Shown: piece after piece, positions 34,934 through 43,397 of the stretch | Numbering within the stretch: the first letter of the stretch is position 1 | How the letters are laid out: each line of letters opens with the position of its first letter | NCBI RefSeq assembly: GCF_000938305.1 | Contig: NZ_JYMT01000010.1 | Coordinates: 187,119 to 251,118, forward strand | From: Bradyrhizobium sp. LTSP885 | GTDB taxonomy: Bacteria > Pseudomonadota > Alphaproteobacteria > Rhizobiales > Xanthobacteraceae | DNA: 64,000 nt | Direction: 5' to 3' | The notes under the pieces: generated by a model | Told to the model about the DNA's origin: nothing | What the model saw: the letters and a program-made list of their open reading frames with translations, nothing else | Database searches by the model: none | Made by a program: the position numbers and the translations under genes

Positions 34934-37195
34934 TCAAGCTCCCTCGACGTAATAGCTGTTATAGTGTGAGCCCTTGTACGCCTCGATGCGCTTAAGCATG
35001 TTCGGATCGGCGCGGTTCAGCACCGCACCCAGGAGCTTCTTCTGGATGGCTTCCGAACTCGATACGGATTCGTGAAGCGCACTGCGCGTCGTCTTGCCCC
35101 ATTCGATGACATAGACCATTGCATCCACAAGATGGCTCATCGCCTTGGAATCGGCGACCGGCATCACGGGCGCCAGATCGATGATGATATATTCGTAGTT
35201 CTGCCGTACCACCGCGAGCAGCTCGGCCATGGCCTTGGACGCCATGATGTCGGCCGAGTTGACCATGCGGGTCAGGTAGATCGACGGCAGGAAGTCGAGA
35301 CCGGTCTCCTTGCTGCGCTGGATCTGATAGCCGAACGAATGCGGGTCTTGCAGCGCCTCGACGAGTCCGGTCTTGGCATCAGGTGCGAGGTCGCGCGTGA
35401 GCGAACGCGTATGAAGGTCGCCGTCGATCAGCAGCGTGCGGTGTCCCGTCAGCGCGGTCAGGTGACCGAAATTGGCCGCGACCGTGGTCTTTCCTTCCTT
35501 CGGCAGCGACGACACGATGCCGATCACCTTCACGTCGCGGGTCAGCCGCGCGACGTCGATCGATACCTTGATATTACGAAGGGTCTCTGCAAAGCGCGAG
35601 AACGGATGATCGATAACGTGCCTGGAGAGCTCCGCTCCCGCTCTGTTCTTGCCGGGTGATCCCTCGGATGGCAGCACCGCGCGTGCCCTCTGGGTCAGTT
35701 TCGCCCGGCGGATATCGGGAAGAACGCCGAGGCATTTCACGCCGATTTCATCCTCGACTTCGCTCGGGGTGCGCATGACGTCGCTCAGCAGTTCGCGGGC
35801 GAAGGCCGCGCCGAAGCCGAGACAGAGCCCGCCCACCAAGCCTCCGACAAGCGCCAGGAGCGTCTTTGGCGAGCTCTTCTCGTAAGGCTTGACCGCGGTG
35901 CTGATGATGCGCGCCTCGCTGATCGGGAAGCTCTGGTTCTGTGTGGCGTTCTGCAGTTTCTCGAGGAAGTTGTTGTAGAGGTTCCGATAGGTGTCGGCCG
36001 CGCTTTCGAGATCGCGCAGCTTGACCTGCGCCTGCCCGGTATTGTCGGCTTGGGCGACCATGCCCTTCACGCTCTGGTCGAGGGAGGCCTCGCGGCTTTT
36101 GGCGATCTCATAGTCGCTCCGGTAGGCGTCTGCGATGCGGCGAACCTCGTCGGCGATTGCCTTCCTCAGCTCCTCCATCTTGTTCGCGAGGTTGATCGAC
36201 GCCTGGTGCGTCTTGCCGTAGCGGACCGACCAATCCGCATACTGGGCTGCCAGATCAAGATACTGGGCGCGGAGGCGGGTGATGACGGTGTTGCTGAGGG
36301 CATCCGTCACGGTCGGCTGAACCAGGTCCTTGTCCTGGACCGCGTCGATGCGGTCCAGACGGGCCTTGGCCTCGGCCGTGGCCGCGCGAGCTTGAATGAG
36401 CTGGGTATTGACGTCCGAAAGCTGTTGCTCGGTCATCAGGCCACGGCTCGTACCCACGATGTTGTTTTTAGCCTTGAACGACTGTACCGCCTGATCGCTG
36501 GATGTTGCCTGGGCGCGAAGCTCCTCGCTGCGTTGCTGGAGCCATTCGGTGGCTCGTTTGGTCGCCTCGTACTTGGCATCAAGCGCGCCCAGGATATAGG
36601 CGTTCGTGATCGCGTTGACGATCTGCCTGGCCTTGCCCGGATCGACTGACCGGTAGCTGAGCGACAACACGTAGGTGGTGAGGAGCCGCTCGACCCTGAG
36701 GTTCTTCTGGACGAGTTCCACGGCCGCATGTTCGATTCGTTCTTGTCGTTCTTGTGACGGTACGTCACCGGAGCTGAACAACGCAGCCACCTTGCCTGTG
36801 ACGAATGCAATCGGACCGGGGTTGGACCCGTTGAATTCGGGATCGTCGGTCAACTTCAGGCGGCGAACGACCGACAGGATCAAATCGTCGGAGTTGATGA
36901 TTTCGACTTGGCTATCGACAAATCCCGTGTCGATCAGTGCGGTGGTGGTGCCGCTGTCCTTGTCGAGGACCTGGGCCTGCTTGGTGTCAATCAGGATACG
37001 GCCATTCGCCGTATACATCGGCTTTGCCAGCATCAGATAGAGGAGCACGAGCGTCATCACGCCCCCGAGCACCGAAGCGATCAGAGGCCATTGGCGGCGC
37101 AGCACGTCGAGCACGCGCTCGGCGCTCAGGACTGCTCCGCCAATCTCGATGGCGAATTTATGGCTGGGATGGAACTGCTCTCTCGGCTGGTACAT
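34934..37195 (-). CDS. Polysaccharide copolymerase with tyrosine autokinase (ExoP/Wzc type)
   Basis: A 753-residue inner-membrane protein from ATG 37195; an open extension to 37447 overlaps the neighbour and is rejected. A first membrane helix at about 38-58, a large periplasmic Wzz-type coiled region (about 60-440) and a second helix near 445-470 (KTLLALVGGLVGGLCLGFG) enclose the chain-length domain. The cytoplasmic BY-kinase has Walker A LPKEGKTT (Lys569), Walker A' LLIDGD (588-593) and Walker B IIIDLAPVMP (670-679), and ends with a Tyr cluster (Tyr745, 748, 749). It controls chain length and export by phosphorylation cycling. The outer-membrane Wza partner is not in the window. Confidence 0.95.
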   Translation of the reverse strand: MYQPREQFHPSHKFAIEIGGAVLSAERVLDVLRRQWPLIASVLGGVMTLVLLYLMLAKPMYTANGRILIDTKQAQVLDKDSGTTTALIDTGFVDSQVEIINSDDLILSVVRRLKLTDDPEFNGSNPGPIAFVTGKVAALFSSGDVPSQERQERIEHAAVELVQKNLRVERLLTTYVLSLSYRSVDPGKARQIVNAITNAYILGALDAKYEATKRATEWLQQRSEELRAQATSSDQAVQSFKAKNNIVGTSRGLMTEQQLSDVNTQLIQARAATAEAKARLDRIDAVQDKDLVQPTVTDALSNTVITRLRAQYLDLAAQYADWSVRYGKTHQASINLANKMEELRKAIADEVRRIADAYRSDYEIAKSREASLDQSVKGMVAQADNTGQAQVKLRDLESAADTYRNLYNNFLEKLQNATQNQSFPISEARIISTAVKPYEKSSPKTLLALVGGLVGGLCLGFGAAFARELLSDVMRTPSEVEDEIGVKCLGVLPDIRRAKLTQRARAVLPSEGSPGKNRAGAELSRHVIDHPFSRFAETLRNIKVSIDVARLTRDVKVIGIVSSLPKEGKTTVAANFGHLTALTGHRTLLIDGDLHTRSLTRDLAPDAKTGLVEALQDPHSFGYQIQRSKETGLDFLPSIYLTRMVNSADIMASKAMAELLAVVRQNYEYIIIDLAPVMPVADSKAMSHLVDAMVYVIEWGKTTRSALHESVSSSEAIQKKLLGAVLNRADPNMLKRIEAYKGSHYNSYYVEGA

Positions 37196-37221
37196 TTGCA
37201 AATTTTCACTGCATTCGCTGG

Positions 37222-37794
37222 CTATTTCGGGATCGGTATCGGCTTGAACGGGTCGGCGATCTCGGTTCTCCACTGTCCCGACATCAAGCCGTCGCCGGCG
37301 GGGGCTTTTTTGTTGTCGCCCGGCTTTGCGAGCTGAGGCGACTGATCCTCGCCGGCGGTGTAATATCCCTTCGCTACGGCAAGGTCGTCGATTCGCTGTG
37401 CGAATGCGGCGAGCTTGCGTGCCGCGCTGGGCTTCGTCGTCGTGCATCGCATCTCTGCAATTCGCAGCGCCGCGCCGATCGCCGATCGTTCGTCAGACGT
37501 CGCCTCCGCAATCAACGTTCGCACGGGGGGCAGCAAATCCGGATTGGTGACCAGATAGCCAGCAAGCCGGTTCTTCAACTTGTCCTTGTCGTTGCTCGCG
37601 CTTTCTAGCAGGAGGATCGGGGTTTTGGCGAACGTATCGAGATCGAGCTTGGCCGCCCGCTCGGAGAAGTCGACGCATTGCGCACGGCTCGGACCGATCG
37701 TCAGGCCGAACAGCGCCACGCAGATCACGAGCAACGCGAGCCGTCGGTCCGCTCCGGCGTATCTCAAGCGTTGCATCATCGGCGTCTCGCTCAT
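37222..37794 (-). CDS. Exported protein of unknown function, cotranscribed with Wzc-like gene
   Basis: A 190-residue protein with a signal peptide (RLALLVICVALFGLTIGPSRAQ, cleavage after SRA) and a mature helical domain of about 150 residues containing two Cys (CVDFSERAAKL and EMRCTTTKP) that may pair. It ends 26 bp before the copolymerase start, so the two are surely one operon. Homologues beside exoP/wzc genes are plausible but I do not recognise a named family. The upstream region carries two unusual 20-bp tandem repeats. Confidence 0.7.
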   Translation of the reverse strand: MSETPMMQRLRYAGADRRLALLVICVALFGLTIGPSRAQCVDFSERAAKLDLDTFAKTPILLLESASNDKDKLKNRLAGYLVTNPDLLPPVRTLIAEATSDERSAIGAALRIAEMRCTTTKPSAARKLAAFAQRIDDLAVAKGYYTAGEDQSPQLAKPGDNKKAPAGDGLMSGQWRTEIADPFKPIPIPK

Positions 37795-37886
37795 TCAGGT
37801 TTCCCAACGTCAGTGGTAGTTTCACAACGTTGACGGGCAACTGTGTCAATTTTTGTGCGGCGCAATAGCATCTCTCAGAATCTTGC

Positions 37887-37926
37887 AACCAGCGCATCTG
37901 AAAACCAACCAGAGCGTCTGAAAACC
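37887..37926. promoter_or_regulatory. 20-bp tandem repeat upstream of the Wzc operon (pair 1)
   Basis: AACCAGCGCATCTGAAAACC (37887-37906) is followed directly by AACCAGAGCGTCTGAAAACC (37907-37926), 18 of 20 identical. It lies 93-132 bases upstream of the export operon start at 37794. A 20-bp period puts both copies on the same face of DNA, as for paired regulator sites. Confidence 0.45.
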
Positions 37927-38040
37927 CGATCGCCTCGGCCTTGCGTTATCTGTCATCGTGTGAAGTCGAAAAATTGAGCAGCATGCGCATCCGGCGCGAT
38001 GCGGCTGGCGATGAACTGGTGCCGACCACGCGAGCCGATG

Positions 38041-38080
38041 CCGAGTGTGGCGCCATCGTGCTGAGTATGACGCCATCGTG
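38041..38080. promoter_or_regulatory. 20-bp tandem repeat upstream of the Wzc operon (pair 2)
   Basis: CCGAGTGTGGCGCCATCGTG (38041-38060) is followed directly by CTGAGTATGACGCCATCGTG (38061-38080), 17 of 20 identical. Its sequence differs from pair 1 but the period is the same. It is 247-286 bases before 37794 and about 500 before the divergent operon. Confidence 0.42.
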
Positions 38081-38582
38081 ACGAAAGACTGACGCGTGGT
38101 GTCGATTCGAGACACTCAGCTCTTGCCCGACGATTGCAGCGGTCAATCTATCAATGCGTAAAATACGAGCAGCACAGCGCGCGGTGATCGCATTCCGCGA
38201 TTCGTGTACTGTTGTTAGAGTCGATCATTGGTCGCTGCGAATGTGAAGAGCATGCAACGAAGTTGTGTCGGAGTGCCGCTGCTTTGCCGCAATCGTACAA
38301 GCGACATCGGTCGCAATTTGACCGAGACGAGTTCCGTTGAAAGCGATCTGCCAACCTTATCGGCAATTCGTCGCCACTTTCCCAAGCGCATCGTCCAATT
38401 TTCGATCAGACGATTCGCGATCGCGGCCGGCAAATCGGTGCGTCACCAAACAAATGACGCCGCGTCATCAAATTGCCGCTTCTAGCAATGCATCACATAG
38501 GCGTACCGCGCTGCGGCGCCGAAAGGGCGGGGCAGGCCCATGCGAGACCGTGGCAAATGCAGAAACCGTCGGGAATGTTGTT

Positions 38583-39794
38583 GTGACGCAGCCGGTTCAT
38601 CGTGAGAAAACCCATGTCCTGGCGCTTGACAGCATTCGAGGGATCGCCGCGATCTCGGTGGTGATTCATCACCTCATCCTGATGCCGACGTTCCTTGCGG
38701 CGTTTCCGCACAATGCGTGGATCAACTGGTCGTTCTTCCGCAGCGCGTGGCTGTTGGTCGATCTGTTCTTTGTGCTCAGCGGCATCGTGATGTCGTTGAG
38801 CTTGCAGGGGGAGTTCGGGCAGTTCTCGCTGCGCGATTTCATGGTGCGGCGGCTGGCGCGTGTCTATCCGCTGCACGTCGTCATGCTGTTCGCCAGTCTG
38901 CTGTTCCGCCTGCTGCGCATCGGCCTGGTGACGGCCGGCCTTGTCGTGGCGGTGCCGGCGGCATTCGAGGTCAACAACGCCTATTCGTTCGTGCTCAACC
39001 TGTTCCTGCTGCACTCGATGGGCTTCATCGATTATCTGAGCTGGAATGCGCCGAGCTGGAGCATCAGCGTCGAATTCTACACCTATCTGGTGTTCGGCCT
39101 CGTGGTGCTGTTCGCGCAGCGGTTGCGTTCGCCGCGATGGCTTTATCTCGGCGCGGCGCTGCTGGTGGCCGGAAGCTGGCTCGTGATCGTGTTTGTGCTG
39201 CAGAAGAAGAGCCTCGGCCTGCAGACCGATTTCGGAATCCTGCGCTGCTTCACCAGCTTCTTCCTCGGTGTTCTCACGGTGAAGGTGGTCGATGGGCTGC
39301 CGCGCAAAATCAGCCCGGCCCTGCAGGGGGCCCTGCAGTTCGCCGCGATGATCGCGAGCGTCGTCGTGGTGGCGCTGGTCGAAGCTTACCCGGCGGTCAG
39401 TTTCATCGCGCCGCTGACCTTCGCGATCTTCCTCGGGTCGCTGCTGGCGTTCCCAGACGCGGCGCTGGTCCCGCGGATGCTCGTGGCAAGGCCGCTGGTC
39501 TGGCTCGGACGCCGCTCCTATTCGGTCTACATGGTTCACGCGCTGGTGGTGCTGTTCGCCGAATATTTCGTGCGCGCCGTCGGCGCACGGTCGATCAACG
39601 CGCTCGATTCGATCTATGCGGGGCTGCCCGCGACGCTGAACCTCGTGATCTCGCTTGCGGCCGTGCTCGTCGTGTCGAACTACACTTACCTCTACGTGGA
39701 AGTTCCCGGCGGCAAGTTCGTCAGGCAGCTGTTCCGCAGCCGCCGGGTCGAATTCTCCGCGTCGCCGGCGGCGTCCGCGCGGCCGTCGAATTGA
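38583..39794 (+). CDS. Acyltransferase family 3 (OafA-type) membrane protein
   Basis: A 403-residue protein if started at GTG 38583; GTG 38550 is also possible, and the frame is open further upstream without protein-like character. The Acyl_transf_3 start LALDSIRGIAAISVVIHH (Arg19, His29/30) is followed by RSAWLLVDLFFVLSGIVMS and RRLARVYPLHV, then about ten helices. It would acylate the polysaccharide or its lipid-linked unit. First gene of a plus-strand operon with a polymerase-like gene and two more acyltransferases. Confidence 0.88.
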   Translation: MTQPVHREKTHVLALDSIRGIAAISVVIHHLILMPTFLAAFPHNAWINWSFFRSAWLLVDLFFVLSGIVMSLSLQGEFGQFSLRDFMVRRLARVYPLHVVMLFASLLFRLLRIGLVTAGLVVAVPAAFEVNNAYSFVLNLFLLHSMGFIDYLSWNAPSWSISVEFYTYLVFGLVVLFAQRLRSPRWLYLGAALLVAGSWLVIVFVLQKKSLGLQTDFGILRCFTSFFLGVLTVKVVDGLPRKISPALQGALQFAAMIASVVVVALVEAYPAVSFIAPLTFAIFLGSLLAFPDAALVPRMLVARPLVWLGRRSYSVYMVHALVVLFAEYFVRAVGARSINALDSIYAGLPATLNLVISLAAVLVVSNYTYLYVEVPGGKFVRQLFRSRRVEFSASPAASARPSN

Positions 39795-39804
39795 GGTGGG
39801 AAAC

Positions 39805-41154
39805 GTGACAGCCATCGCCCAGCGTCAACCAGCAGGGCCGATCAGCCTCAACATCGAGGCGATCGCGCTCGCAGTCTATCTGGTTCGCGACGCGTTCGGC
39901 GGCGCGATGCGCTATTACACCAGCATCACGCACCTCGACGCATTGTGGTACGTCCCCGACGGCATCGCGATGCTGTGCCTCGTTCAGTTCATCACCCATT
40001 GCATCATACGGAACCGCAGCGTCCTGGCGACGCTGGTGCTGATCCAGATCGCGCTCTCGGTCGTGCTTGGGTACTTCATGCTCGGTACGGCCAATGCCGC
40101 AATCTCGTCGTTCAAGATGATGCTTCCGGTGTTCGTCGGATTCTGCTTCTGCGATGCGAACCTTGGCACCTACAAGAAGCTGCTCTCGGTTGTTGCCGTG
40201 ACCTTTTATCTGTCTGTTATCGGGATCTTCCTGACCAAGTACTTCCCGATGCCCTGGATCGGCTTCAAGTATGAATCGTTCGGAGCAACACGTGAGGCGG
40301 GCAGGTTGTGGTGGGCTTATGGCGGCGACGACCAGCGGCTGATGGGTTTTGCAGCTGATAACACCATGGCGGCGTTCTTTACCCTCATTTCGTTCACGCT
40401 GACCTCGATCCGCAAGAGCACCCGTTGGTGCCTGTTCTTCGGGGCGATCGCCCTCTACGCGATCAAGCTGACCACGAGCAAGACCACGATGATCGTGCTC
40501 GCGCTCTACCTGATCCTGCTGGTGTTCGTGCGCATGCTGCCGGAGCGATCGCGCTTTCCAGCGATCAAGAAAATTGCGCTGTGGTCGTTCCTCTCGATCC
40601 TGGTGCCCTTCTTCCTGATTCTGGCGGCATCGGGCACCGTGGCAGTTCCGCGGACCACGATGTTCAGCATTCTGGACCGCATCAACAACAGCTGGCAGCT
40701 GCCGTTCGTCTATATGAGCCAGCTGATGCCGGTCGGGCTCCTGACCGGATGCGGCGCGGGCTGCTTCAACTATCCGCAGAAGCTGTTCTCGCCGCTCGCG
40801 TCCTACTGGGTGCCGGTCGATAATTTCTACATCGGGACCTACCTGATGTTCGGACTTCCTTTCGTCGTATTCATGCTGATGGTGATCCGAGCGACCTTCG
40901 CGGTCACCGATGTCTACAAACTGTCGCTGATTTTCGTGGTCAACCTCTTCACGATCACGGTTCTCAACTACGGCCCCGCGACCGGCCTTCTGGTCATCGC
41001 GCTGAGCTTCAGCGAGGTATTCTCGCGGCGGGCGGCATCGTCCGCGCGCGTTGTCGATGCCGTCGCAGCGGGCCGCCCGCGCCGGGTCCAGGCATTTGGG
41101 GCGCAGTCGGGCTTGAGCGATTTCGGCGGCGAATTGCCCAGGCCCGCGCGCTAG
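39805..41154 (+). CDS. Wzy-like polysaccharide polymerase membrane protein
   Basis: A 449-residue polytopic protein from GTG 39805 with GAGGTGGGAAAC just before it. About eleven hydrophobic helices alternate with short loops; a longer loop near residues 155-180 (FKYESFGATREAGRLWWAYG) and the late SYWVPVDNFYIGTYLMFGLPF resemble Wzy/O-antigen polymerase organisation, where the DNFYI-like segment precedes the last helices. No soluble domain. Position between acyltransferases and near flippases supports polymerase. Sequence of Wzy is poorly conserved, so the call rests on topology and context. Confidence 0.7.
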   Translation: MTAIAQRQPAGPISLNIEAIALAVYLVRDAFGGAMRYYTSITHLDALWYVPDGIAMLCLVQFITHCIIRNRSVLATLVLIQIALSVVLGYFMLGTANAAISSFKMMLPVFVGFCFCDANLGTYKKLLSVVAVTFYLSVIGIFLTKYFPMPWIGFKYESFGATREAGRLWWAYGGDDQRLMGFAADNTMAAFFTLISFTLTSIRKSTRWCLFFGAIALYAIKLTTSKTTMIVLALYLILLVFVRMLPERSRFPAIKKIALWSFLSILVPFFLILAASGTVAVPRTTMFSILDRINNSWQLPFVYMSQLMPVGLLTGCGAGCFNYPQKLFSPLASYWVPVDNFYIGTYLMFGLPFVVFMLMVIRATFAVTDVYKLSLIFVVNLFTITVLNYGPATGLLVIALSFSEVFSRRAASSARVVDAVAAGRPRRVQAFGAQSGLSDFGGELPRPAR

Positions 41155-41175
41155 GCCGAACAAGGGGACGACGCG

Positions 41176-42282
41176 ATGCATAAACGGCTTGCATTCATCG
41201 ATACGCTGCGTGGCATTGCCGTGATGGCGGTCCTGCTGCAGCACGCGCTCGAGGTGATTGTGCAGAACCACCCGACGGGCGAGTATTACTGGGCCTTTCA
41301 CGATGCCATCGGGTATTACATCAATTTCGGCCGCTTCGGGGTCGTGCTGTTCTTCTTCGTCAGCGGCTTCGTCATCCCGTTCAGTTTTCCCGACAGCGCG
41401 ACGCCGATCCGCGACTTCACGATCAGCCGGTTCTTCCGCCTCTACCCGGCCTACTGGACGTCGATCCTGATCGGGCTGGTCACGATGCCGCTGCTCGACG
41501 GTAAGACCTATCCGCTGTCGCAGATTCTCGTGAACGTGACGATGTTCCAGACCTTCGTGAACGTGCCGAACCTCTGGATCATCTACTGGACGCTGGCCAT
41601 CGAGCTCATCTTCTATGTCGGCTGTACCGCGCTGTTCGCGATGGGGTTGTTGAAGCGGCCCCTGACCGCGGTCTACATCGTCGTTGCGGCGTCGCTGGTC
41701 TGCACCATCGGCGCAATCGCGATCGAGAATCGGCTGCTTTGGTCGCTGATGGAGGTCGCGCTGAATCTGACCGCGATGTTCCTCGGCAAGGTCGTCCGCG
41801 ACACCGTGATCGGCGGAAAGCTGCGCTGGCAGCACGTCGCCGGCTGCATGCTGCTGTACTGCATCTTCGCGGCCACGCTGTCGTACAAGCGGTTCGGCGG
41901 CGTCTATCACGAGAACTTCTTCTACAGCTATTCGATCGGTTCCGCCTACATTCTTGCCGGCCTGCTGTTCGTCCTGTTCGCGTCGTTCGGCGAGCGGATG
42001 GCGTGGCGCCCGATGGCCTTCGTCGGTGTGATCAGCTACTCGGTCTACCTGATGTCGCCATTCGTCATCGTCTGGGTCCATCACGGAATGAGCGTCGGCG
42101 AGGGGCCGCTGGGCTGGGCGCTGTTCGTGGCCGTGATCGTCGCGGCTTCGATCCTGACGAGCTGGGTGACGTACACGTTTGTGGAAAAGCCCTGCGTCGC
42201 CTTCGGCCATCGGTTCCGATCGCAGCGCGGACGACCGGTGGTGCTTGAACCGGCTTTGAGCAGTCAGGGCGCCGCCGAGTGA
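41176..42282 (+). CDS. Acyltransferase family 3 (OafA-type) membrane protein
   Basis: A 368-residue protein from ATG 41176, with AAGGGGA about 10 bases upstream. It begins AFIDTLRGIAVMAVLLQHALE (Arg12, His23), then FGRFGVVLFFFVSGFVIPFSF and ISRFFRLYPAYW, the normal acyltransferase-3 order, and ends with TYTFVEKPCVAFGHR, the usual last-helix EKP motif. Predicted to acetylate a sugar of the repeat unit. The stop overlaps the next gene (GTGA at 42279-42282). Confidence 0.92.
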   Translation: MHKRLAFIDTLRGIAVMAVLLQHALEVIVQNHPTGEYYWAFHDAIGYYINFGRFGVVLFFFVSGFVIPFSFPDSATPIRDFTISRFFRLYPAYWTSILIGLVTMPLLDGKTYPLSQILVNVTMFQTFVNVPNLWIIYWTLAIELIFYVGCTALFAMGLLKRPLTAVYIVVAASLVCTIGAIAIENRLLWSLMEVALNLTAMFLGKVVRDTVIGGKLRWQHVAGCMLLYCIFAATLSYKRFGGVYHENFFYSYSIGSAYILAGLLFVLFASFGERMAWRPMAFVGVISYSVYLMSPFVIVWVHHGMSVGEGPLGWALFVAVIVAASILTSWVTYTFVEKPCVAFGHRFRSQRGRPVVLEPALSSQGAAE

Positions 42283-43373
42283 CGACGGTCGCGGTTCCGC
42301 CGGGCGCGAGGGACGTTGGATCGTTCGTGCCGTCGGTGCAGGGACTCCGTGGCATCGCCGCGCTCAGCGTGCTGATGGACCATTTCTACGACATGCCGAA
42401 GGGCGGCGTGTACGACATCCCGAACCCGGGCTTCCTGCCGCCGCTGTGGCCATGGCTGCAATCCGTCATCAACGTCGGCGGACACGGCGTCGAGCTGTTC
42501 TTCATGATCAGCGGGTTCCTGATCCCGGCCAGCCTGGTGCGGCACGGCTCGCTGCCAAAATTCTTCTTCGACCGGGTGTTGCGCATCATGCCGGTCTTCG
42601 TCGTACTGCATCTGGCGCTGTTCGTGATCGGGCCGATCATCGGCTACAAGTTCTTTCGCGGCATCGACGTCGGCAGCTATCTCGGCATATTCTTTGCCAA
42701 CCTGTTCTTTGTGCAGGATGCACTCGGGTTGCCGATCGCCCAGCAGAATGCCTGGACGCTGACCTATGAGTGGGCGTTCTACATCTGGTTTGCGCTCAGC
42801 TTTGCGGCTCTGCAGGTCGGCGGCAGGCTGCTGGCGGCGCCGCTGGTCCTGCTCGGGCTTGCCTGCGTGTTGCACTGGCCGATCACGGCGTTCTTCTGCA
42901 TCGGCATGCTGTTCAGCGCGGTCGACTTCCGGATCAATATCCCCGGGCGTACCGGCCTCGTTTTAGGCCTGATCTGCGGCGCGGCGATGTATGCTAGTCT
43001 GGTGCTGTTCCATCCGTTCGTCGGCCTGCTCCCGGGTTTCCTGCTGTTCGGCATGGTGCTGGCGCGCGGCTCGGGCATCGGCAACGCGCTGGGCACGCCG
43101 GCGCTGCAATATGTCGGCAAGATCAGCTACAGCCTCTATCTCGTGCATCCCTTCGTGCTTTTTCCGCTGCAGGTGATCGGGCTGAAGCTCGTTGCGATCG
43201 GCGTCGACCGATGGCTGCTGTGGTCGGCCTTCATCTTGCTGGGGCTGGTCATGTCGCTGGCGGCAAGCGCGATCAGCTATGAGCTGATCGAGGTGCGGCT
43301 ACGGCGGTGGCTGGATAACGCCTTTCGCGGCTGGCTGTTTCGTCCGCTCGGCAAGGTCGAGCATTCCGTGTGA
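42279..43373 (+). CDS. Acyltransferase family 3 (OafA-type) membrane protein
   Basis: A 364-residue protein from GTG 42279, overlapping the preceding acyltransferase by 4 bp. It carries VPSVQGLRGIAALSVLMDHF (Arg24, Asp34-His35), GGHGVELFFMISGFLIP and FFDRVLRIMPVFV, then about nine helices and a closing YELIEVRLRRWL. Two coupled acyltransferases in a row suggest different acceptor positions or acyl groups. It is convergent with the next glycosyltransferase. Confidence 0.92.
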   Translation: MTTVAVPPGARDVGSFVPSVQGLRGIAALSVLMDHFYDMPKGGVYDIPNPGFLPPLWPWLQSVINVGGHGVELFFMISGFLIPASLVRHGSLPKFFFDRVLRIMPVFVVLHLALFVIGPIIGYKFFRGIDVGSYLGIFFANLFFVQDALGLPIAQQNAWTLTYEWAFYIWFALSFAALQVGGRLLAAPLVLLGLACVLHWPITAFFCIGMLFSAVDFRINIPGRTGLVLGLICGAAMYASLVLFHPFVGLLPGFLLFGMVLARGSGIGNALGTPALQYVGKISYSLYLVHPFVLFPLQVIGLKLVAIGVDRWLLWSAFILLGLVMSLAASAISYELIEVRLRRWLDNAFRGWLFRPLGKVEHSV

Positions 43374-43395
43374 CCACGCGCGGCGCGGCCGTGGT
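43373..43395. terminator. Hairpin between convergent genes
   Basis: ACCACG-11 bases-CGTGGT is a perfect 6-bp stem, with further GC pairing possible in the loop, that fills the 24-bp gap between the acyltransferase stop and the end of the convergent glycosyltransferase. A bidirectional terminator is likely. Confidence 0.45.
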
Positions 43396-43397
43396 GC

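Larger units (their letters stand above)
37795..38582. other. Divergent regulatory region between the Wzc operon and the acyltransferase operon
   Basis: About 790 bp without a supportable gene, dividing the minus-strand export operon from the plus-strand acyltransferase/polymerase operon. It contains two separate 20-bp tandem duplications (listed apart). The stretch 38150-38480 is AT-richer than its surroundings. The first codons of the acyltransferase are uncertain, so its promoter position is not fixed. Confidence 0.5.

Noticed and set aside
38493..39815. A 440-codon minus-strand frame and a 363-codon plus-strand frame over the first acyltransferase.
   Set aside because: Same shadow effect; neither has a recognisable domain, and the true gene has all Acyl_transf_3 motifs.
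39721..42210. A minus-strand open frame of 829 codons opposite the polymerase and acyltransferase genes, rich in Arg, Glu, Asp, His and Gln.
   Set aside because: It mirrors two strongly supported membrane-protein genes on the plus strand. High GC at third codon positions leaves the opposite frame open; the translated product is low-complexity with no domain.
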